Below the pieces are notes generated by a model, which searched no databases, had not been told where the DNA came from, and saw nothing but the letters and a program-made list of their open reading frames with translations. Below are positions 37,180 through 51,900 of a stretch of 64,000 nucleotides of DNA, in pieces; position 1 is the stretch's first letter; every line of letters starts with the position of its first letter. Location of the stretch: positions 1,543,501 through 1,607,500 of the forward strand of contig RCSZ01000013.1 of assembly GCA_014898425.1 (NCBI GenBank). Direction: 5' to 3'. The position numbers and the translations under genes are program-made. This DNA is from Botryotinia globosa. Taxonomy: Eukaryota; Ascomycota; Leotiomycetes; Helotiales; Sclerotiniaceae.

Positions 37180-37926
37180 ATGTCAAACAAACATAGCTTC
37201 CCTACTTCAACTCGACGCTACCAAGCACTCTTATCTCGCGATCCGCTGGCGCATTCTTCATTCATTTATAGCGTGATCACGACCAAGATATATTGTCGTC
37301 CCACTTGTCCCTCGCGTCTCGCACGTCGTGCGAATATTATTTTCCACGAGACTGCGGAAGAAGCGGAGAAAGATGGCTTTCGCGCTTGCAAGAGATGTCG
37401 GCCTGATATTGATGAGACGAGGATCAAGAACGGAGTAAATGGGTATTTGAAGCGAAAGAATACCGCTTCTATGAACCTAAACATCGGATCAAAGGCTGAC
37501 GACTTAGGTGAAATGGGAAGAGGGAGAAGGATGGTTGACCAAGCAATGAAATTGATCGAGAGCGAGCTGGCCAATGGTGGCCAGAAATGGACGATTAAGA
37601 AAATGGCAAAGGAAGTAGGATTGACCGAAAGTCACTTTTGTAGGGTATTCAAGAGAGAGACAGGTGGAACTTTGGGAGAGTACAGGATCAAAGTCATCGG
37701 GCAGCAGTCTGTGGAAATGACCCAGAGCAACGAGATGACGGACAGCTGGAGTATATCCACGGATCTTGAACTGGTGTTCAATTTTAATAGTTCCTGGGAT
37801 CAACTTGGCGAAATGGTGAACCCAGATACCAACATTCCGTTTTTCGGTCCTCGCCCGATCAGTTTATCTGACATTAATTCAGACGACGGAATGCAGTTTT
37901 TGAACTTGGAGTGCTGTGGAGATTGA
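37180..37926 (+). CDS. Ada-type methylphosphotriester-sensing regulator (AraC-like HTH)
   Basis: A single-exon gene of 248 aa. Residues about 10-85 form an Ada N-terminal domain with zinc-ligand cysteines at 39, 43, 70 and 73 (YCRPTC...CKRC), almost the same numbering as in bacterial Ada. There the first cysteine accepts a methyl group from DNA phosphotriesters and switches on transcription. Residues about 115-165 form an AraC-type helix-turn-helix (MAKEVGLTESHFCRVFKRETG). The remaining C-terminus (about 80 aa) is acidic and low in recognisable structure, and could be an activation domain. The alkyltransferase domain of bacterial Ada is absent but is encoded by the divergent neighbour. The inferred role is methylation-inducible activation of the pair. 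The bacterial-style domain architecture suggests an ancient acquisition, but no intron or composition anomaly dates it. Confidence 0.92.
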   Translation: MSNKHSFPTSTRRYQALLSRDPLAHSSFIYSVITTKIYCRPTCPSRLARRANIIFHETAEEAEKDGFRACKRCRPDIDETRIKNGVNGYLKRKNTASMNLNIGSKADDLGEMGRGRRMVDQAMKLIESELANGGQKWTIKKMAKEVGLTESHFCRVFKRETGGTLGEYRIKVIGQQSVEMTQSNEMTDSWSISTDLELVFNFNSSWDQLGEMVNPDTNIPFFGPRPISLSDINSDDGMQFLNLECCGD

Positions 37927-39240
37927 TCAGAAATCCGCATAACACAAGATCACACACCCAAGTCCTGTGTTTCAACTATTGTGGCAAAATTACAGTGATC
38001 TTTTCATAATCTGAATCATTTCTTTCATCATTTATTTTCTAAAACAGACATCGCATTTCACTAACCCAAGTTGGGGACAGCATAAATTCAACTTCAACCA
38101 TGCACAGGCAATTGCTAGCACAGATTCAACGTTTCAACGTTTTTTTTACATTTGCTTGGTTCGGATCTGATGCGTCATCATTGAAGTCTTTCCATCGCAT
38201 CAGAACGTGTACATCCTCTGCTTAGCACACTGCAGTGCCACGCTTACCATCGTATGCGTATGAGTATAGCTCTAGGCAATACTCTTATAGAATAATGTGC
38301 TTGATGGTGGGCAAAGCCTTCCTTGCTCGTTCAGATGATCGTTTTAACGTTTTGTGTTGAATGTCTCGTCGATTCCATAAATTCGCAATGGGAAAATTAG
38401 CCATGCCGAGTAGTGCCGTTAATCCAGAGTTCATACATACAGGCTGGTAGGCAGTACGCCCGTCGTTGAATCAATATTTGTCAATCTGATAGACGGATAC
38501 TTGGTTTGGTTTTCCAAGAAAATGAACTGCATAGGAGAGCTCATACCATCGACTATAAGTTTTGGATCCAGACCAAGCCTGAAAAGAAAGACCATAGACT
38601 ATTGCCAAGATTATACCAAGATGAAAGACCTCGACTATCCAGGTGCTTCGAGGTGATTTCTCTAAGTGTTCGACGTGAACTACTTTCGGGGTTATCATCG
38701 GCGTTGCCAGTATCAGGGCAGCCTCTTATGAGTTTTCATGTTCTTATATTTCATTCTTCTTCACGGGGGGGCTAGGGATGGGGCAGTCCTGTATATCGCT
38801 GATCGTACTCCTGGAATTCACGCGAAAACTCGAATACTTGAGAATAATGGTTCCATTAATTGCATCTAAGAATACATGTATCTCCAAGTGATCACCTCGA
38901 TCTTTTCTAAAACATCAATGCTTTTGCGGGACAATAAACTCCCTATTTATAATTTCTAGGACATTCTGAAAACAAGCTTAAGTTTCCGATCACTACGAAA
39001 ATTCGGAAGAATTTTCCAATCTTCAAACTTCAAATGCATGCCGAACACACACAAAAGAAATTTGAAATCAGATCATCAAAAAAAGCCAAATTCCAAAATC
39101 CCCTTGGCCGCCATAATATTCCATTCGTAGGGAATGAATTAGGTTGGAGGCCCTCGGTAGAAGAACTGAGAAGTAAAATGTTAGCTTCAGTTCAGCTATA
39201 GTAGATTTAAAACAAATGGGAAAGTACAAACATCATCTTA
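37927..39240. other. Intergenic region
   Basis: No gene identified. Overlapping short frames near 38471-38775 on both strands lack domain signals. Confidence 0.45.
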
Positions 39241-40245
39241 TTAGGCCGGAGCTTGAATCAATCTATTCAAACATCTTCTCGAATCGGCGGATAGCTCCTT
39301 TGTATCGGGGTCGATAACTGCCCAATCACAATCCAAGTCCATGTTGAAGAAGTGATAGATTACGTCTGGAACTTCTTTGCAAAATCTCAAACCGGCTCTG
39401 TCGTCATATGCATAGGCATATGAATTCTTGCATCGGTTAGAGAAGTGCTGGCTAGATGCTCGGCACTGGTTGTGATCATGGATTCCTCGGCAGCATGCCG
39501 CATCAGTATTGGAAATCTTGCAATCGGAGGCACAACCCGCATGATTTGGCTCGTCACTAAGAATAACCTTGTGGGTATTTGGACACCAACTACCGGTCGG
39601 GTCTTCGGTGCAGCCGTACGGAAGACACTTATCACTGTCAGGAGCTACGAGCATTCTGGTTGTGTAGCCATCTACAAGACTGTGATCCAGATGAGCTCCA
39701 CCTGCGTGTACATGGCCGTTACCCTTTGGGTTAAATGTTCCTTCGTTGATATTGTAAATGTCACCATTCTCTCTATAGCGAAAACCTTCGGTGGTACATT
39801 TGGTACCGTCATCATTGCAGCCGAATTGGGCAATTTCCCGTCTGGTGTAAGCAGTGCCCTGGGGCCAGAACTTTTCAGTATTTGCTTCAACCAAGACCTC
39901 GCCCGGCTTTATCTGTGGACGTTGCTGGTTTCCAGTGGTTCTCAATGGTACATGGACGTAGTTGTTGTTGTAGACTACGCCTTCCAAGAAAACTGACTGC
40001 TCCGTCGCGCCAGAATTTACGTACACATGAACTGTACCTTGAGAGTTGCTTGTAATGCTACCCTTGACCTTGTGGAATTCATGTATATTTGGGAAGGTGA
40101 CAAGGTATGGCGCGGAAGATATTCCGTCTGTGAAGAGCGGAAAGTGGGTGGGAAGCTTTGGCGGATCTTGAGCCTTGATGCTTCCGGCGAGGATCGTAAG
40201 CACGACGATGATGAATGCGTTGACAATTCTTAAATATTTCGCCAT
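39241..40245 (-). CDS. Thaumatin-like secreted protein
   Basis: A single-exon gene of 334 aa. It has a signal peptide (residues 1-25, cut near IKA-QDPP) and at least 14 Cys in the mature protein, typical of an extracellular disulfide-rich fold. The C-terminal half has thaumatin-family features: Cys-rich DAACCRGI, then Q-C-x-A-S-S-Q-H-F-S-N-R-C, then NSYAYAYDDRAGLRFC, which corresponds to the conserved AYSYAYDD...F-C region. Thaumatin-like proteins include beta-1,3-glucan-binding and glucanase activities, but the enzymatic role here is unknown. The N-terminal half has a beta-rich carbohydrate-related look without a named domain. The ATG lies immediately before the signal peptide, and no splice sites are needed. 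Confidence 0.75.
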   Translation of the reverse strand: MAKYLRIVNAFIIVVLTILAGSIKAQDPPKLPTHFPLFTDGISSAPYLVTFPNIHEFHKVKGSITSNSQGTVHVYVNSGATEQSVFLEGVVYNNNYVHVPLRTTGNQQRPQIKPGEVLVEANTEKFWPQGTAYTRREIAQFGCNDDGTKCTTEGFRYRENGDIYNINEGTFNPKGNGHVHAGGAHLDHSLVDGYTTRMLVAPDSDKCLPYGCTEDPTGSWCPNTHKVILSDEPNHAGCASDCKISNTDAACCRGIHDHNQCRASSQHFSNRCKNSYAYAYDDRAGLRFCKEVPDVIYHFFNMDLDCDWAVIDPDTKELSADSRRCLNRLIQAPA

Positions 40246-43200
40246 TTTGAATGGTTTGAATCCTATAATGTGTCAGTCATGCATGATAATATTGTAGATT
40301 GCTACATGGATCTTAATCATTCGTTAAGATCTCTAAGTGTCTAAGTACTTCGTTGTAACTTTAAGTGAAAGATTTGGGGATACTAACTAGAACTCTGGTG
40401 GTATGTGAATCTTTGAAAAGATTGTAGTAGTCTGTGCTTTCGGATTGGAACTTAACGGTTTGAAGTGAGCTCTCCTTCTTTGGGGGAAGATGATACTTTT
40501 ATACCCCAAAGTGATTTAACGCGCTAATACAAACGCCATCTTACATTCGTTAGATGGCTTATCTTCAACACCGATATACTCAACAGCATCGAGGTTTTCA
40601 AGACTAAAGCTTCTAGTCTTTACCTAAATGACTCGCCATTAGGTGCAACATTATCGTTATGGCGATTTCGAACTCATTTTCGCTATCTCATCATCTCATC
40701 TAGACTTTGACTGTTATTGCTTTGAAGCTTTCAAAGTAGCTAATTTTGGATTTAAGGGAAATTTTCCCCGAAGGAATAGAAATCTCGTAGCCCCTAGCCT
40801 CGAATATTAAATTCAGGTCTTTTACAGCCACGGCTGACCAATAGTACCAATCGCCGTGTCGATCAGAAATGAAAAATATTGTGTAAAAAAAGGACGGTTC
40901 CTTCATTCAGACGTACACTAATGCGAACATAATTTTGGAGACCGTATTATTTGTCACCTACATTGCTCTTTCTCTTTCGCTTTCAACTTCCTTCTTTCCT
41001 CGTTTCTTGGGATCTACTTTTCGGAGGAAAGGACAATTTCTTTTCGGTGCTAGATTACGTGTTACCATTTAATTATGATGATTTACTCTCGTGCTACTAA
41101 ACTTATACTATTCGCTCACTCTCATCTCACTTGAGTTCTACGGTGACTAGAATCCATGATGGAAGACTAGAACCTACGATTGGATATTAACGATCTATGA
41201 ATCTGAGAAAGCTGCTATTCATAAACTCTAACCATAACGTTCCAGAATCTAGGTGGTATGAGACTAGAATCATTGCGATTTCCGTAATATGAAAGTATGT
41301 CTTTTATACTTCCATCAGCCAAGTATTAGAAGATGCTTAGCCACTAGTATCCGGCGACTAGCTCGCACACAACGGTCGGCTATAAATCAGCGCGGACTAA
41401 AAGATGCCTGTTTGGGGAGAAATTCATTTTTTGACCAGCCTTACCCTTCCAATCAAGCTGACAGAATTTTTTTTGAAACCTTAAACTGCCTTGAAATATC
41501 TGCGACGCGTTCTATTTTCGCTAACCTAGAGTACGTGCGATTTAGTGGTCCAAGTAGTCAAGGGTAGGTACCAATTTGAACACTCTGTAACTGAATTCAT
41601 CGCAATCATAGATCGCCGTAACTTTGACATGTCTCGATATTGGCAACGATTTTTATGACAAAGTTTAATCATTGCTGAAAACTTCATGCTGACTATCTAG
41701 CAATACAGTGAATTAGGTACTATTGGAAAGTTGTCGTCACAAATAATAAAGTTTTAGACAAGAGAAAGAACGGGGTGGTTGTAATCCCCCGCCATGGAAA
41801 TCATGTTTAAGGACGACAGAGTTACTTTGTCTTCCATTCTCTAGTATTGGCTGCCAATCATCGGATCGCCAAGCTAAGTATTTGTCCATTAACTGAATTT
41901 CTCGACTGAATCCATTGACTTCTTAGATTCTCAATCTTGTACTACAATGGAATGACGAAAATGATCTCATGAATCAAGTTCAATGACTCAATAAACACAG
42001 ATTGAACATATTCAAACTTAATTTGAGAATCCATGGCCGTAGTGAGACTGTAGAGGAAGGGGCTATAGAGTCCTCCCCTTAGAGGGAAGGCAATTTTTGG
42101 CGCAAGCGAGGCACCTTTATCCAACAAGATCTCCGAAGCTAGAATTATAATAGAAGCTTGATATTATTCAACACGTATCCTGATGAAATAGTGAACGTGT
42201 CTTTTTTGCGTGATTTAAATCTAGGTTAGCCACATTTAATGTATGATCGATACATAGCCATGCTATCATAACCGAATCTGGGTTAGAACTCAGCTCGTAC
42301 TTGTCTCGTAGCAGATCACCATAGCTTGAGAACATTACTGAATGATATGCATTGCACCATGAAAATAACGGAAAAACATGAAACGGCTTCACCTACTACT
42401 CGCAACTGGCAAATGCATTTGCAATTTCCTTTTCTGTACATCTAGCTCACGATGCTCAAAGTTCAACGGATCGGCATTGCGTTCATGAAGTTTTCCATTT
42501 CCAAGTCATTTCAAATAGATTGACACTATACTTTCAACTAGATACCAATACAGGTACTCGCGGATCTTTGCCAAAACCAACGTACAACTCTTCATCGAAA
42601 ATCTAGAATCTGGTAGACTTCTCAGTATCATAATACTCAGATCACAGTTTATTAATACATGATTTCTACCAAACGATCGCCTAAACCTTGATTTCTGAGG
42701 TGTGAAATCTGTCCATACCAGCAGCTAAGCTCGTTGAATATGGAAGGATGGCTTGCTTTTACCAAGAAATATTTGCTTTAGACGAAAGGTAATACCGGGT
42801 GTCATTACCATATTACCTTTGGCACTATGAGACATACTTATTTCTAACCTTCAAAAGTACCGCAAGTTCTCCGTTCTTATATCCCTCGTCCTATGAAAGG
42901 CATTGCAAACCCATTGACGATTGTTGGTCGGCAATTCCCCCCTAAATTCAACATCGTCCTTGATGGGATACATACCTACCTGTACGCTTTTCTACGGAAC
43001 AACTACCACAAATTATTGAAACATGACCAAGACTAACCTGTGACTTTAAGTACACTCGTGGAATAGCTTAGTGTCTCATTATCGCTGGCATTATGGCAGA
43101 GATATGATTGGGTACTTGTATTGTCCATTTTAGAGGAGAGAAAAGTAGACCTTTATACCCCGAAGGTTGGTCATAGATTTTTCAAGGGCCATGATCTATT

Positions 43201-43599
43201 GGCCCGATAAGTTGATCTTAGTTGTCGAGTGAGTTTTCGGACACTTCCATATATTCCTTACGTGAAGTTCACATGATTGTTACGATCTGTCCAGCTTTTT
43301 TTTTCAACGTAGTGTATTTTTAGAGATCTCTGAACACACACTTAATATTGTTTTAATTGAAAATTTGAAACCTTTCGATAAGTGACTAACTTCGCCAGGG
43401 AGTCCAGAACGGCCCCAAAGGTTGGAGGAATATCCACGTGATCTTGACAGACACATCTATCTATCATAACTTACATCAATGAATTTGGCAGTCCTTTTGG
43501 TGTCTTGGAAAAATATGGTATTATAACTTAAGGTAACTACATGAAATTATTATAATGTTCAGTTCGTATGAGTAAGGACGTCGGTTAAATCCTCTTTGA
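40246..43599. other. Gene-poor region of about 3.4 kb
   Basis: I found no gene, RNA gene or repeat with support. Frames are below 95 codons. The composition is moderately AT-rich. It may contain decayed sequence, as no reading frame resembles known families. Confidence 0.45.
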
Positions 43600-45353
43600 T
43601 TATGGCAATTCTTGTACAGGTTCATCCCTGTGCCCGTATTCGTAAGTTCTTCTGCTAGCGTCCATTTCGTATTTAGACTGAGTTCCATGAACCTCATGAA
43701 ATCCTGCAAATGGGCTATCCGGCACAAATGCGGGAGGTTTTTGGTATATGACTTCAGTAGGTCTCGGTGCTTGCCTAAGCTTTTTCTTTCGGAGCATCCA
43801 CCAAGCAACCCCGGCGAGAATAACCACGACTGCGACAATACCGACAATTATATCTGTAAGTGCACCATGAGAAAGACCGATCTTTTCTTCGGACTTAGCA
43901 TCCGTTGCTGAATGGTTAGATCCGGTTGTGTCGCTTGATCCAGGCTCTGTTGTGAGGGTTCCGCTAACTACCACTGTGCCGTTTGTAGTTACATTGGCAC
44001 AGCTCTCAACCGTATCTTTGGATATCGTAGGAACAAGATCTGTGGCCGTCGATGGATTTGCTTGCCAAAGCGTGAAAGTGTTCTCGTCATGATTGACCAT
44101 GAGATAGGCTGCGGTCAGAAAGTAACGACCTAAAGTTGACGGCTGATTTGATGTGACACCATACAGAAACTCCCTTTCACTTTGGTTGAATATTCTACTG
44201 CCATTGCGTTCAATTGTGACAAAAGGAGGCATAAATTGGCTATTTGGAATTGTCACCTCAAGCCCAGAGCTAAGCTTTATTGACAAATCTCCCTGAAAGC
44301 TAGAATTTTGCTGTTAGTAATGGGAAATATACCAGAGAGTTGATACTCACTAATTGGTTGCATCATAGAGTTGAGCCAGCCAATGTAGCCCGTAAGAGAC
44401 TCCTGTAGTTGAAGTATTGGTTTTATTCTGGAAATTATCCAAGATTGACCCAGGAGCCTCGATTAGAAGTTGGCGTTGTGGAACAATGCAGACCGGCAAA
44501 GCAAAGTTTGGAGGAAAGATACTGGTGGTGGTGCCGGTGCGGTCGACAAGTTCAATATCAGATATAGTCACTTTCATACCAGTCCAGCATCCTGTCGCGT
44601 TGCTGTAGTCTAATGCCTGAGTATAGTTCTGCCCAATGACCTTTTCCTGATCATATCCTCCAATCACGACCTGTCCGTCCAGAGGTTGATCTATCCACAT
44701 CCGTCCCCAGAAAATGGACCATACTTTTGATGCGATTTTTCCTGTTCCAACGAGGCTATTTAGATATGTCGAGTTGCTGCCCATCCCCATTGCATGGAGT
44801 ATCGTGTATCCATGATCCCAATTTTCTCTCGGTATACCAATCGGAAATTTACTCAGGTTGGTAGAGCCTGGAGAAAAGATGTCCGAGCCTGCAAGACTGG
44901 TCGTCATGAGATCAGCAATACCACTTTCGGCACCATAGCTTGCCGTCTCAACAGTTGCCGCTCCTACTGCAATCATATTGCTACTCTTTTGATAAGTCGT
45001 CGATCCATTTTCAAAGAAAAAATTACCGCGACGGACCCGACAGATGGTATCGTCGAAAATGATACTGGCATCGCACAATGAATCATAATCATAGAGCCAA
45101 GTATTATTCAATTCCCTTGAAGCGCATTAGTAAAGACTGAAAATGATAAAAATGATAGGTTTAGTTACGCCCAAGGAAGAACCACTATATTTTGAGTTGG
45201 AGTTCCAACTGTGACTGATATACCTCGCATGTAGGAGTTTTCAATGTCGGGAAGGACTTGTATATCCTTTAATGGCAAAGAGATAGCCGAATAGTTACAT
45301 GATGTTGCCTCTGCCAGAGAGCACAAAAATGTCAAAAAGAGGCTGAAATGCAT
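43600..45353 (-). CDS. Pepsin-fold (A1-like) membrane protein, probably non-catalytic
   Basis: Three exons, 45353-45169, 45115-44351 and 44299-43600, give 549 aa. A signal peptide (about residues 1-16) leads into a pepsin-type bilobed domain (YMRGISVTVGTPTQNIVVLPW). One membrane helix follows near residues 465-490, then a basic stop-transfer stretch and a cytoplasmic tail of about 60 aa. At the position where aspartic proteases have the first catalytic D-T/S-G, this protein reads LPWAELNNTW, so the aspartate is absent. The second lobe also shows no clear DTG/DSG. N-glycosylation sequons are frequent. The domain is therefore probably a binding or sensor ectodomain. It is divergent from a GH47 gene (609 bp apart). 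Confidence 0.85.
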
Positions 45354-45962
45354 GGTAACGAAAGTGGTGAAGATGCCGCGGAATATGAGGACTCACGAGT
45401 CATAGCTGTTCACAAAGAAAAGGCTGCTCAACACATTTGAGGAAGCACAGGACAGTTCCCAAAGCCTTACCTAAGCGCCCATATATAGATTTTGGGGGCA
45501 AGCAAAAACTTTCTGAAATCCCAGTAATAGGGGGGGGGGGGAAGGGGCATGCAGTATTACGCCGTCACTTGAGTACATGTATTGGCTCTCATCTACCAAT
45601 CATTTCCTCTGCGGCACAACCAGCTCAGTCAATTGGTAGGCGACGCTCTGATCACTTGTTTAGGCGTGCTGCAGGTTCCGAAACGTCCTGAACCAAACTG
45701 CTGGTAACGAACAAAAAACTTCATTCGCCGACTTTGATAAATTGTTTGTTATTCTTTTACCAGAAGAATTTAGCCTGAAATGCAATTTATCTACCAAAAA
45801 TCGACAGCAGGGATCTTGGCGAGTTTCACAACGGCGCTTAACATACGAGCACCACATCAACACGACATTCGGATTTCATGGGAATTGAAAACCAGCCATT
45901 ATCCTGCGCGCTTCATCTAAACAATGTGTTGGTAGTTCCTTCACAAATTAAATTTAATCATT
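45354..45962. promoter_or_regulatory. Divergent promoter region with a G12 run
   Basis: A 609-bp spacer lies between the minus-strand pepsin-fold gene and the plus-strand GH47 gene. A run of 12 G lies at 45530-45541. No specific binding sites are claimed. Confidence 0.4.
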
Positions 45963-47787
<1,825 letters not shown>

Positions 47788-48999
47788 GTTTTATGCAGAG
47801 TAAAGACAAATAGGATTACCTTAGCATGCCGGTATCTCAAGGGTGTCGATCCCGGATGGGCGAATGAAATATTGAGTGCGTTCAGGCTGTGAATTGGAGC
47901 CAAAATATCTCCGATCCTAGAAGAGCTAGAGGAGCTCCGCGAGAATATCGCAATGTTATCGGCAAGAGATGAAACTGTCTCGGCTGGCCGAGTCCCGCTC
48001 ATACAAAAGAGTTGGCCAATATGTATTTAAAATCAACCCAGAACCACATAATTAGTAATGAAATGAACGACTATAGTATACCATATCTATGTCATGAATA
48101 TCTCCGGTTTGTATGACTTATCCCTTGATTATATGTGACCCGGTGATTGGTGGCGAAGCATGAATCCTGAATCCTGATACCAATCCCAATCAAGCCCGGC
48201 ATTTCACAGGAAGCCAACAAACCTACTCTGCAATCTTAGTTTTTTTTGTAGCGAATATCAGAGATGCGGTATAACCTGTGGATATACTCTGTTACGTCAA
48301 TTCAACAATGAGGTGTGAAATGTATAAGGTTGTTATATTAACATACAAAACAGGTCACTAGCTGTCTATGAGTACCTCCTATTATATCACGTAACATCAG
48401 AGGCTTCATCTGTATCATACAGAATATTGTAGATAGATGAAATCCTTCCCAGTCTTGATTGTAATAATCTTGTTGAACGGGGTGAGCGAGTGGTATGGTT
48501 ATACGAGAGTAACAGATCCCTCAAAATGTTGTTATATTATTTGCCATGACTTGCAATGAGGTTGACACTCAAATTTTCATCATAATTAATGAGAAAGACT
48601 AAACCTGAAGGCGTTGTGGTAGCTACTAGGACAATGTGAATTGTGTAATTTGTAGAAGCTATGGACCAGGGAAATAAGCAGACAAATACTCCTGAATTAG
48701 ACAAAGGTTGTTTGCGGGCAATCAAAAAGCACTAGCGCCACCCTTACCTCTATTCAAACCCATCAGTAATGCTCTTATCTCCTTATCATAAGCGAGACAC
48801 CTTTCTGTTTCAATCGCGTCAAGCGCGAACTCTACATGGGGAAATGTCGAAATGCGATACAATTCACAACTTTGTACATTCTAGTTTCCTCATGTTTACC
48901 TTGGCAAATGTTTCATGATTGATTTACTCACAATGCTACGATCTGACGATTGACCGAACTACAACCTCCCCCTCTCACCAGCGCCCTAAACCTTCCACA
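47788..48999. other. Intergenic region
   Basis: No coding signal. The last 80 bases lie in frame upstream of the Far11 start and probably belong to its 5' leader. Confidence 0.45.
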
Positions 49000-51900
49000 A
49001 TGTCGCTTTGGACAAAACCAGCAGTTCCAGATGCCCCTCCTCCAACGGATGTTGCTGATGTGGCAGATACTGGTTTTGCAGATGTAGGTCTTCCTGCGCC
49101 CACTCCAGTATCTCAAGCTTCCACCAGCGCTCCTACCGCACGCCCTCAACTTGCACGCAACCAACCTCAACCTCCTCCGCCGCATCAGCCCCCACCACCG
49201 CCTTCATCCCAGCAGATGGTTGGCAATCCGAACGATTCGCTTTCCTTGATGCAACTGAAAAAACTCGTTACTGAATTTCCAAAGGTTGACCCTACATCAT
49301 ATACTTTTGTTTATAGCGATACAGCGACGTTTGAGGAGGAGGTGGACGAGTGGTTTTCGTACAACGAGGCAGAGTTCAAAAGGCTACACAGAGCGAAGGA
49401 TACTTTCCAGAGAAGATGGAAGAAATTTTCTGCGAAACCTTGGACAGAAGTCGATGGGGAGGAAAAACTGAAATTCGTCGAGAGGGAAGTTCAGGGTCTG
49501 CATGCTAGCGACCTGCGGAGGAGGTGTAAAAGCTTACAAACTTTATTACATATTATACTCGGCAACTGGGATGAAAATGCAGGGAAGAAGGAGGAATTGG
49601 AGACCTTTGAATCGGGTGAAAAGAAAAGAAGAACGAAAGCGACACCTTCGCACGTCGAAAGTATGAAGAGAAGCATATCACTTCTTGCAGAAAGTGGTGG
49701 AATTAAGATGGTCTTTGAAGTCATGGAAACCGCCTTCAAACACTTATGGTGAGGGCAGAAACATCATGTGCCGCCAAACACAACTGACTGTGCGAAAGGG
49801 ATGACGAATTTCGAGAGACCAAAATAACGGAAGATGATATACCGTTTGTACAGGACGAGCTCGATAATGTTATGACTATATTCTACTTGACCATTGAAGG
49901 CGTTCGCTGTCACACGGAATCTCTCGATCTTGCAAGGAACATTCTTCGTAAGTATATGTCCTAATGCACATTCGTGTTCTCCAAATACTAATGTTTTCAA
50001 TCGCAGTGGGCCTGGAGCCAAACATTGTCCATTATCTGTTGACGATTACTGGGAAGTTACGATGGGATGAGGCCAACGAGTTACCCCAAACACGAGTCAG
50101 TATTTAAATGAGATATCACAGAACTTCTTAGCTTACTTCTATGTACACAGATATTTCTTCTGTTTTGGAAATCCATATTATTAGTTTTTGGGGGTACTAA
50201 AGAAATCGATGAAGTCAAAAGAGCAACCGATGAATTGGCCAACTCAGGTGGCGAGAAGATAATTACTGCCTCCCCTCTTGACTATCATATCTTTCGACAA
50301 GAAATCACTTCAAAGTACCCTGCATACATTCCCCCAGAACCTTTAATACCCCTAGAGCCCGATAATAATTCCATATTACCACCATTACCGAATAGACCAA
50401 GCCGAGCTAGTACAACCGGTGTTATGAATCCTCCAACGAATGTCAATAGTAGTGGAGCTTCAATTTTACATCAGCCAGTCCATATAGCTACACCTGCTCC
50501 ATCGCCACCTCCATCCCCACCAGTTGGAGGAAAGGCAGGTAAGAAACAAAACTATCAAACAAATCAAAACTTCCCATTTATGTACCCACCTCTCGATAGT
50601 ACTAGCAACAGTGCTGGTGGAAAAGGCAATGCAGGACTACAGGATTTACTTGTAGGTCGCAAATGGGAAGGAAGCGATATTCCCAAATCGATATTGGAAG
50701 CGGGTGAACTATTTGCTGGTAGAATGCGAATGACTCGAGCTATGCGTCAATTGTGGGATGAAAGAGAACGTTTTCTGAGGTTTGAACGTGGATGGGATGA
50801 CAGAGACGATGAGGATATAGAAGAACTTGATCTCGACCATATATTGGCTGATGGACTCAAATCCGAAAAGTCAAAGTCGCCGAAAGTAGAAGTTGATTAT
50901 GGACCACGACAAGACATTAGTGATGAGGTAAAAAGGAAGTTGGATCTGGTAGAGTCTTTCTACGTAAGTTTATCAGTTGCCCCGTCTCACAATTCAGACT
51001 CTAAAATTCAAGTTTCAATAGCAATATTCTATTCCGCATTTACAATCACTTGTCATAGTTCTTATCAAGGCTATGTTGGCGAATGTTACAAATTTGATGA
51101 ATCAGTCAATCAATGCCCAACCACAAAGCAGCGTCCCTATAAGTGCGCGAACTAACGGCGCCCGAGGACCAGGCCAAGCCCAAGATCCCGCAAACATACC
51201 CTTACCAAATCCAATTGATCTTGCAGATCTCACAGTAGAGGAAATCGAGGCGATGAGGTTCAGAGAGATTACTTCAAAGGCAGTATCCGGTATTCTTCTC
51301 ATTGTCCTAAAATGGCTCAAGGTTTCCCGTAGGTTTTGATATGTCCTCATATGTCGTATCATTTACTGATTCGATAGATATCCTCAAATTCGAGTACTTT
51401 ACGCAGCTTCTACTAGATTCCAATTATCTACCTTTAATTCTTAAAATGTTTGCCCATCAAGAGATAGATAGAATTGTCGACAGCAGGATAGACCGCGAAG
51501 ACTTGAGGTTAGTTCTTTGGCCTGGTGATATTGACACATGACTAACGGATCTCAGCTTCTTCGCATTCTGTAACGGCAACAGTAAATGGGCTTTGGCCGC
51601 CGCCACTGAAGATGACAGCGATGATGATGCCGCTCCACCTCCAATAAAATTACAAAGAGACAGTACCGTGATCAATAATGACGATCAACTTCCAGCCCTT
51701 TCTTTCCAAGAAGTCCTGCATGCGGCTCGACGAGATACAGAAGTCGAAGAACTTGGCTTCCCAACGACCGAAACCAATTCGGAACCAATTACCGAATTCT
51801 CCTGGCGCAACTTCTTTTCATCCATCAACTTCCTTCGCATAATGCAAAAGATCTGTAAGAACAAAGCTCATCGAAACCTACTTCTTGTTCAGTACAAATC

